A stretch of 64,000 nucleotides of DNA, taken from assembly GCA_028280195.1 (NCBI GenBank), contig JANQMH010000045.1, positions 33,483 to 97,482 on the forward strand. Direction: 5' to 3'. This DNA is from Exilibacterium sp. (GTDB lineage: Bacteria; Pseudomonadota; Gammaproteobacteria; Pseudomonadales; Cellvibrionaceae). Made by a program: the position numbers and the translations under genes. Within the stretch, counting starts at the first letter, position 1; every line of letters starts with the position of its first letter. Below, one piece after another: positions 59,030 through 64,000 of this stretch. The notes under the pieces are model-generated. The model was not told the DNA's origin and searched no databases. It worked only from the letters and a program-made list of their open reading frames with translations.

Positions 59030-60538
59030 ATGCGGAAATCAAACCCCGGCCAGGCCGATGCAGGCCCGCGGCCAATGCCGGATACCTATATTATTCTGCT
59101 GTTCGTGGCACTGCTGGCCTTCGCCTTGACCTATCTGCTGCCGCCCGGGCAATTCGCTATGCAGACGGTGGTCTACGAGTCCGATGGCGAGGCGGTGAGC
59201 CGCAGCGTAGTCGATCCGCAGTCGTTTCGCTATGTGCCCCAGGCCGGCGGCAATGGACTGCCACTGTTTGCCGAGGGCGGTGAAATCGGCCTGTTGAATT
59301 TTGTCTTCGAGGGGCTGGTCTCGGGCAGTAAGTGGGGCGCGGCCATCGGCGTCGTGGCATTTATCTTGATCACCGGCGGGGCCTTCGGCATCATTTTGAA
59401 AACCGGCGCGGTAGCGCAGGCATTGCTGAAACTGATCGCCCGCGGCAGCGGCGGCGGGCGGCTGCTGGTGCCGCTGCTGTTTTTTGTGTTTTCACTCTGC
59501 GGTGCGGTTTTCGGTATGAGTGAAGAGGCCATCGCCTTTACCCTGCTGCTGGTGCCGGTGATGGTGGCGGTGGGCTACGACAGCATCACCGCGGTGCTGA
59601 TTACCTATGTCGCCACCCAGATCGGTTTTTCCACGTCGTGGATGAATCCCTTTGGCGTGGCCATTGCCCAGGGTATTGCCGGCGTGCCGCTGCTTTCCGG
59701 CGCCGGCTATCGCATTGGCCTCTGGGGTGTTTTCACCACTGTCGGTGCACTCTACACCATGCACTATGCCGCAGCGATAAAACGCTTCCCGCAGCGGTCG
59801 CTCGCCTATGTCTCCGATGCCGAGTTTCGCCGCCGCGCGCCGCTGCTGTCCGAGGTGGGGCCCCTGCAGGCGGGTCACTGGCTGGTTTTGCTGAGCGTTG
59901 CCGCAGGCGTGGGCTGGATCATCTGGGGCGTGGTTGCCAAGGGCTACTATCTGCCGGAAATCGCCGCGCAGTTTTTTACCATGGGTCTGGTTGCCGGCCT
60001 GCTGGCGCTCGCCTGCCGGCTCCCGGGCTTCAGCGCCAACGATGCCGCAGCCGGTTTTCGCGAAGGTGCGCAGCAGTTGCTGCCGGCCGCCCTGGTGGTG
60101 GGCATTGCCAAGGGCATTGTGCTGATGCTGGGCGGGGACGATCCGCAGTCGCCCAGTGTGCTCAATACGGTGCTCCACCATGCCAGTGGCGCCGTGGCGC
60201 AGTTGCCGCAGTGGTTTGCCGCCTGGGGCATGTACCTGTTTCAAAGCGTGTTCAACTTTTTCATCGTCTCCGGCTCCGGTCAGGCGGCGCTGACCATGCC
60301 GCTGATGGCGCCGCTGTCGGATCTGCTGGGCATCTCGCGCCAGACTGCGGTGCTGGCCTTTCAACTCGGCGACGGCCTGACCAATATTTTCGTGCCGACC
60401 TCGGCGGCGCTGATGGGCTGCCTCGGGGCAGCGCGCCTCGACTGGGTGGTGTGGCTGCGGTTTATCTATAAATTCATGCTGTTGCTGGCGGCCATGGCGA
60501 GTGCCTGTGTGATCGCCGCCGTTACCGCCGGTTATTAG
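59030..60538 (+). CDS. YfcC/ArcD-type C4-dicarboxylate or amino acid permease
   Basis: 502 residues with about 12 membrane helices and the family start YIILLFVALLAFALTYLLPPGQF. Conserved blocks include SLCGAVFGMSEEAIAF, THE-like STSWMNPFGVAIAQGIAGVPL and SGSGQAALTMPLMAPLSDLLG. The YfcC branch is usually thought to move basic amino acids or C4-dicarboxylates; arginine, aspartate or Asp-Arg would suit the locus, but substrate is inferred. ATG 59030 is used: the frame to 58931 lies in the hairpin repeat. Confidence 0.88.
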   Translation: MRKSNPGQADAGPRPMPDTYIILLFVALLAFALTYLLPPGQFAMQTVVYESDGEAVSRSVVDPQSFRYVPQAGGNGLPLFAEGGEIGLLNFVFEGLVSGSKWGAAIGVVAFILITGGAFGIILKTGAVAQALLKLIARGSGGGRLLVPLLFFVFSLCGAVFGMSEEAIAFTLLLVPVMVAVGYDSITAVLITYVATQIGFSTSWMNPFGVAIAQGIAGVPLLSGAGYRIGLWGVFTTVGALYTMHYAAAIKRFPQRSLAYVSDAEFRRRAPLLSEVGPLQAGHWLVLLSVAAGVGWIIWGVVAKGYYLPEIAAQFFTMGLVAGLLALACRLPGFSANDAAAGFREGAQQLLPAALVVGIAKGIVLMLGGDDPQSPSVLNTVLHHASGAVAQLPQWFAAWGMYLFQSVFNFFIVSGSGQAALTMPLMAPLSDLLGISRQTAVLAFQLGDGLTNIFVPTSAALMGCLGAARLDWVVWLRFIYKFMLLLAAMASACVIAAVTAGY

Positions 60539-60574
60539 TGCCAACAGGCCCTGACTCTGTGGATGTAAATAAAG

Positions 60575-61765
60575 ATGATGTTGACCTTGATCAAAAATGC
60601 CGAAGTTTTCGCCCCGGCGCCGCTGGGGCGGCCGGATGTGGTGGTGGCGGGTGGCCGTATCGCCGCTGTCGGTGACAACCTCGGCCGCGGCCTGTCCGGT
60701 GAACTGGTGCAGACTGTGGATGCCGGCGGCAGGCGCCTGGTGCCCGGCTTTGTCGACTCGCTGGTGCATATCGCCGGCGGCGGCGGCGAGGGCGGGTTTG
60801 ACACGCGCACCGCAGCGCTGTCGCACCGCCGTGCCCTTGGTGCCGGGGTTACCACGGTCATCGGCGCCCTCGGCACGGATGCCTGCACCCGCAGCCTGCG
60901 GGAACTGTACGGCACCGCGCGCCAACTCTGCGCCAGCGGTCTGAACTGCTATATCCATACCGGCTGCTATGAGATTCCGCCGCCGACACTGACCGGGTCG
61001 GTACGCGATGATATGGTTCTGGTCGACAGTGTGATCGGTGTCGGCGAAGTGGCGATCGCCGACCACCGGTCGTCACAGCCGACCCGCAGCGAGCTGGCGA
61101 AACTGGCGGCCGACGTGCATGTCGGCGGACTGCTGTCGGGTAAGAAAGGCGTCGTCTGCATCCACGTCGGCGACGGCGCACAGCGCCTGCAGCTGCTCAA
61201 CCAGGTGCTGGCCGGCAGCGAACTGCCGATACAACTGTTCTATCCCACGCATATCAATCGCAGCCGCGAGCTGATGCTGGCGGGCTGGGACTTTGCCAAA
61301 CGCGGCGGGGTGATTGATTTCACTGCCAGCACCACCGAGATGCTGCTGGAAATGGGGGAGATCAAAGCCAGCGTGGCGCTGCGCCTGTCGCTGCAACAGG
61401 GCGTGCCGCTGCAGCGAATCACCCTGTCTTCCGACGCCCAGGGTTCGCTGCCGCACTTCAACCCCGGCGGGCAGCTGGACGGGCTGCAGGTCGGTGACAT
61501 CGCCAGCCTGCACGGCGCGATAAAAGAAGCGGTAAGCGCTGAGGGCATTCCCTTCGAGCAGGCGCTGGCCACGGTTACCGCCAACCCGGCGGCGATCCTG
61601 GGGCTGCCGGCCAAGGGCCGCATCGAAGCCGGTGCCGATGCCGACCTGCTGCTGCTGGACGCCGACAGCCTGGCGGTGCAGAGCACCATGAGCGGCGGCC
61701 GCTGGCTGCTGCACGAGGGCCACTGGCTGGCGCGCACGCCGTTCGATCACGCCGATGCGAAGTGA
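60575..61765 (+). CDS. iadA: isoaspartyl dipeptidase-like amidohydrolase (IadA family), altered metal site
   Basis: 396 residues in the beta-aspartyl dipeptidase family: VPGFVDSLVHIAGGGGEGGF, VGEVAIADHRSSQPT, CIHVGDG, YPTHINR and TLSSDAQGS. It should cleave beta-Asp-X dipeptides, which in this locus would be beta-Asp-Arg from cyanophycin. Compared with E. coli IadA the ligands map to His65, Glu158 (in place of the carboxylated Lys), His197, His226 and Asp287, but the first His of HxH is Leu63. That would weaken one metal site, so activity is uncertain. The protein is cytoplasmic by its lack of a signal peptide. Confidence 0.85.
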   Translation: MMLTLIKNAEVFAPAPLGRPDVVVAGGRIAAVGDNLGRGLSGELVQTVDAGGRRLVPGFVDSLVHIAGGGGEGGFDTRTAALSHRRALGAGVTTVIGALGTDACTRSLRELYGTARQLCASGLNCYIHTGCYEIPPPTLTGSVRDDMVLVDSVIGVGEVAIADHRSSQPTRSELAKLAADVHVGGLLSGKKGVVCIHVGDGAQRLQLLNQVLAGSELPIQLFYPTHINRSRELMLAGWDFAKRGGVIDFTASTTEMLLEMGEIKASVALRLSLQQGVPLQRITLSSDAQGSLPHFNPGGQLDGLQVGDIASLHGAIKEAVSAEGIPFEQALATVTANPAAILGLPAKGRIEAGADADLLLLDADSLAVQSTMSGGRWLLHEGHWLARTPFDHADAK

Positions 61766-61772
61766 GTTGACT

Positions 61773-63053
61773 ATGTTCCTATTGCGTTCTCTCGCCGGGC
61801 TTGGTCTGAGCCTGGTCATATCCCTGGTGCATGCCGGCAGCGAGCCGGTTTTAGCGGGTGGCAAGCTGCTGATCGCCGGCGGTGCCCTGCAGAGCGACAA
61901 TCGCGCCGTCTACCGGGCCTTTATCGACAGCCTGCCGCAGCCTGCCGGCGATCGTATCGCGGTGATTCCGCTGGCCTCGGGGCACCCGCAAAAATCGGCG
62001 CAGGCCTTTCGCGACGACCTGATACGCTACGGCGTGGCCGCCGCGCGGGTGGTGATCGTACCGCTGGCGGTCAGGGACGACCCCGCCACCGCCGGGGTCG
62101 ACGAGTCGCGCTGGCACCGGGGCGCCTATGACAGTGAGGTGCTGAAACTGCTGCAGGGTGTCGGCGGTATCTGGTTTACCGGCGGCGACCAGATGCGCAT
62201 TGCCACCGCCATGCTGGATAACAGCGGCGCCGAGTCACCGCTGTTGCAGCGCTTGCGCCAGCGCCTCGCCGCCGGCGCGATTATCGGCGGCAGCAGTGCC
62301 GGCGCGGCGATTATGAGCAATCCGATGATCGCCGCCGGTGACAGCCTGTCGGCGCTGACCCGCGGCTTTGCCAGCAGCTATGCGGCCACCGGCCAGCAGG
62401 AAAGGGGCCGCCTGTTTTTGCATCCCGGCCTGGGCTTTTTCGAATACGGCCTGGTCGACCAGCATTTCGATCGCAAGGCGCGGCTGGGGCGACTGGCGCT
62501 GGCGCTGACCAGGATGCCGGCGGCGCGGCGGCTGGGCTTTGGCGTGGATGAAAACTCCGCCATGCTGGTCAGCCTGCGGGCGCAGAGCTTCAAGACCCTG
62601 GGGCCGGGCACGGTTACCGTGGTGGACGGCCGCCGGGGCAGCTTTGCCGCCGGCGGCGGCCGCCTGCTGGCAAAGGACCTGCGGCTGCACATACTGTCCG
62701 ACGGCGATATCTTCAATATCGACACCGGCCAGGCGCTGATTGCCGACGATAAGAACGCCGTGGTGGGGGAGGAGGCCTTTGCCTACCGGCCCCACAGCGG
62801 CGGCGGTATCGCCGTGGGCAACCAGCGCATCGATCAGATACTCGGCTTCGATCTGCTCGACAACCGCCTGGCCGCGCGCATCGAGCGCTACAGTTTCGAC
62901 GCCGAGGGCCGCGGTTTTATCTACCGCTTTCGCCAGACCGGGGCCAGTGCCGGCTACTGGCGCTACGACAGTGCGCGCAGGGACCAATACACGGCGCTCA
63001 ATATTCTGTTTGATATTCTGCCGGTTGACGTTAAGGTTACGCCGGTAGAGTAG
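61773..63053 (+). CDS. exported cyanophycinase (S51 peptidase, CphE-like)
   Basis: 426 residues with a signal peptide (ending HAGS) and the S51 core: GGKLLIAGGALQS, FTGGDQMRI and the nucleophile elbow GGSSAGAAIMS, with Ser175. The C-terminal extension (about 300-426) matches the longer extracellular CphE type rather than the short intracellular CphB. It cuts cyanophycin to beta-Asp-Arg dipeptides. ATG 61773 follows AAGTGAG and gives the shorter signal peptide; ATG 61755, inside iadA, is the alternative. Confidence 0.9.
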   Translation: MFLLRSLAGLGLSLVISLVHAGSEPVLAGGKLLIAGGALQSDNRAVYRAFIDSLPQPAGDRIAVIPLASGHPQKSAQAFRDDLIRYGVAAARVVIVPLAVRDDPATAGVDESRWHRGAYDSEVLKLLQGVGGIWFTGGDQMRIATAMLDNSGAESPLLQRLRQRLAAGAIIGGSSAGAAIMSNPMIAAGDSLSALTRGFASSYAATGQQERGRLFLHPGLGFFEYGLVDQHFDRKARLGRLALALTRMPAARRLGFGVDENSAMLVSLRAQSFKTLGPGTVTVVDGRRGSFAAGGGRLLAKDLRLHILSDGDIFNIDTGQALIADDKNAVVGEEAFAYRPHSGGGIAVGNQRIDQILGFDLLDNRLAARIERYSFDAEGRGFIYRFRQTGASAGYWRYDSARRDQYTALNILFDILPVDVKVTPVE

Positions 63054-63075
63054 AGCTGATGGTGGAGCGTAGGCG

Positions 63076-64000
63076 ATGGACAATACCAGCTGCAGAACAG
63101 CCGCCGCGACAGTCGCCGTGTTGCTGGCAGGCGGCATATCGACTGCCGGCGGGCAGGAAGACGAGGCCACCCTGCGCGCCTATGCCGCGGGCTACAAAGC
63201 CGCCTTTACCTGCAGTGCGACTTTCAATGCCGGCAAATCGCCCGAGCAGATTGCCGCCCATGAACTGACCGGTTTCTATACCGGCTACCGCGAGGCCTTT
63301 GCCGCCCTGCCCGACGCCGTGATCGACCGCGGCCGCCAGCAGGTGCGGGTGAGTTTCGACAGCCAGCTGCCGCCGCGCATAGCCCAATGGCGGCCGCACC
63401 TCGGCTGCGTCCAGCTGCCGGTGGGGGCGGCGGCCACAGGCAAGCATTTACCTGCGCTGGCGCTGCAGTCGCCCCGCCGCAATGACAATGCGCCGTGGCA
63501 ACGGCACGCAGCGATCAACGGCAGCAGCGGCAACCCCGCCCTCGACAAAGTGGTCAGGGCGCAGTTCCGTGGCCCGGACTTCGATCCCGCATTTGGCCGC
63601 GACGCGCTGACCAGTGCCGTGCTGATCGCCACCCCGGAGGCCATTCTCGCCGAGCACTATATCCCGGGCCATACCCTGCGCACCTCGCAGCGCACCTGGT
63701 CGGTGGCCAAAAGCATCGCCGCCACCCTGATCGGTGCCGCCGTCCAGCAGGGTATTGTCGCGCTGAAACAGCCGGCGCCGATTGCCGCCTGGCAAAGCCC
63801 CGGCGACCCGCGCGCTGCCATCACCATCGAAAACCTGCTGCAGATGGCCTCGGGCCTGGACAGCAACCGCGCCGGCAACCGCACCGACCGGCTGTATTTT
63901 GGCGGCGGCCGGGTCGAGGACACCGCCACCCGCGGTGCGCTCGAGGCGCCGCCGGGCGCACGCTGGAAATACGCCAATAACGATACCCTGCTGGCGATAC
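63076..64000 (+). CDS. exported serine hydrolase, class C beta-lactamase/DD-peptidase fold, 3' end outside window
   Basis: The frame from ATG 63076 (after GGTGGAG) is open to the right edge, about 308 codons. A signal peptide (VAVLLAGGISTAGG) is followed by a domain of unknown type and the beta-lactamase-like core: nucleophile Ser209 in SVAKS (SxxK) and Tyr299 in YANND (YxN). The C-terminal third is missing. Such enzymes include esterases, D-aminopeptidases and amidases. Its place 22 bases after the cyanophycinase gene suggests a peptide- or amide-hydrolysing role in the locus. Confidence 0.82.
   Translation, partial: MDNTSCRTAAATVAVLLAGGISTAGGQEDEATLRAYAAGYKAAFTCSATFNAGKSPEQIAAHELTGFYTGYREAFAALPDAVIDRGRQQVRVSFDSQLPPRIAQWRPHLGCVQLPVGAAATGKHLPALALQSPRRNDNAPWQRHAAINGSSGNPALDKVVRAQFRGPDFDPAFGRDALTSAVLIATPEAILAEHYIPGHTLRTSQRTWSVAKSIAATLIGAAVQQGIVALKQPAPIAAWQSPGDPRAAITIENLLQMASGLDSNRAGNRTDRLYFGGGRVEDTATRGALEAPPGARWKYANNDTLLAI

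Noticed and set aside
59492..61066. 524-codon minus-strand frame
   Set aside because: Spans two convincing plus-strand genes (permease and dipeptidase) on the opposite strand.

Overview
The window looks like the chromosome of a free-living, aerobic, probably marine gammaproteobacterium, perhaps near the Cellvibrionales. This rests on gene content rather than on any marker: TonB-dependent receptors, secreted sulfatases, NfuA, B12-dependent MetH, an ETF/ETF-QO set, and an AddAB-like helicase/nuclease pair. No rRNA, phage, IS element or CRISPR array was seen. One tRNA (Pro, CGG) is present.

Layout. 1-9.9 kb is an accessory catabolic island, visibly less GC-rich than the rest: a TSUP exporter and LysR regulator on the minus strand, then a TonB receptor, two secreted sulfatases, a DUF485/ActP-type symporter pair, the 3' stub of a fumarylacetoacetase gene, and a VOC-fold protein. 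It reads as uptake and desulfation of an organic sulfate ester, with carboxylate import. 9.9-30 kb is mostly housekeeping: cation/proton antiporter, sulfite reductase with DUF934, MarR regulator, metH, nfuA behind an excellent IscR type-1 site, a type I DAHP synthase, the AddAB-like pair, a NUDIX hydrolase, trmH and tRNA-Pro. 30-37 kb holds less familiar genes: a structured RNA candidate, a two-gene membrane/VWA-lipoprotein system, an oxidoreductase, TetR, DUF4823 and DUF1285 proteins, and a YopT/C58-like cysteine protease. 37-55 kb contains ETF-QO with etfBA, a hybrid histidine kinase, the Prc protease, a MocR regulator divergent from a PhzF protein, a type II DAHP synthase, class I aldolase, modBC without modA, a cardiolipin synthase-like enzyme and an ArsR regulator with the cysteine pair of persulfide sensors.

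56-64 kb is the most striking block: a large TonB receptor, a YfcC-type permease, an IadA-like isoaspartyl dipeptidase, an exported cyanophycinase and an exported serine hydrolase cut by the window end, all on the plus strand. Together they suggest a cyanophycin (Asp-Arg polymer) utilisation locus: uptake of polymer fragments, cleavage to beta-Asp-Arg, hydrolysis to Asp and Arg, and transport. The dipeptidase appears to lack the first His of its HxH metal motif, which needs explaining.

Between genes, short tandem duplications recur (14561, 30063, 39247, 58908), and two long GGGAAAA-type homopurine palindromes each sit at the 3' end of a DAHP synthase gene. Product calls come from motif recognition by eye; no database search was run.
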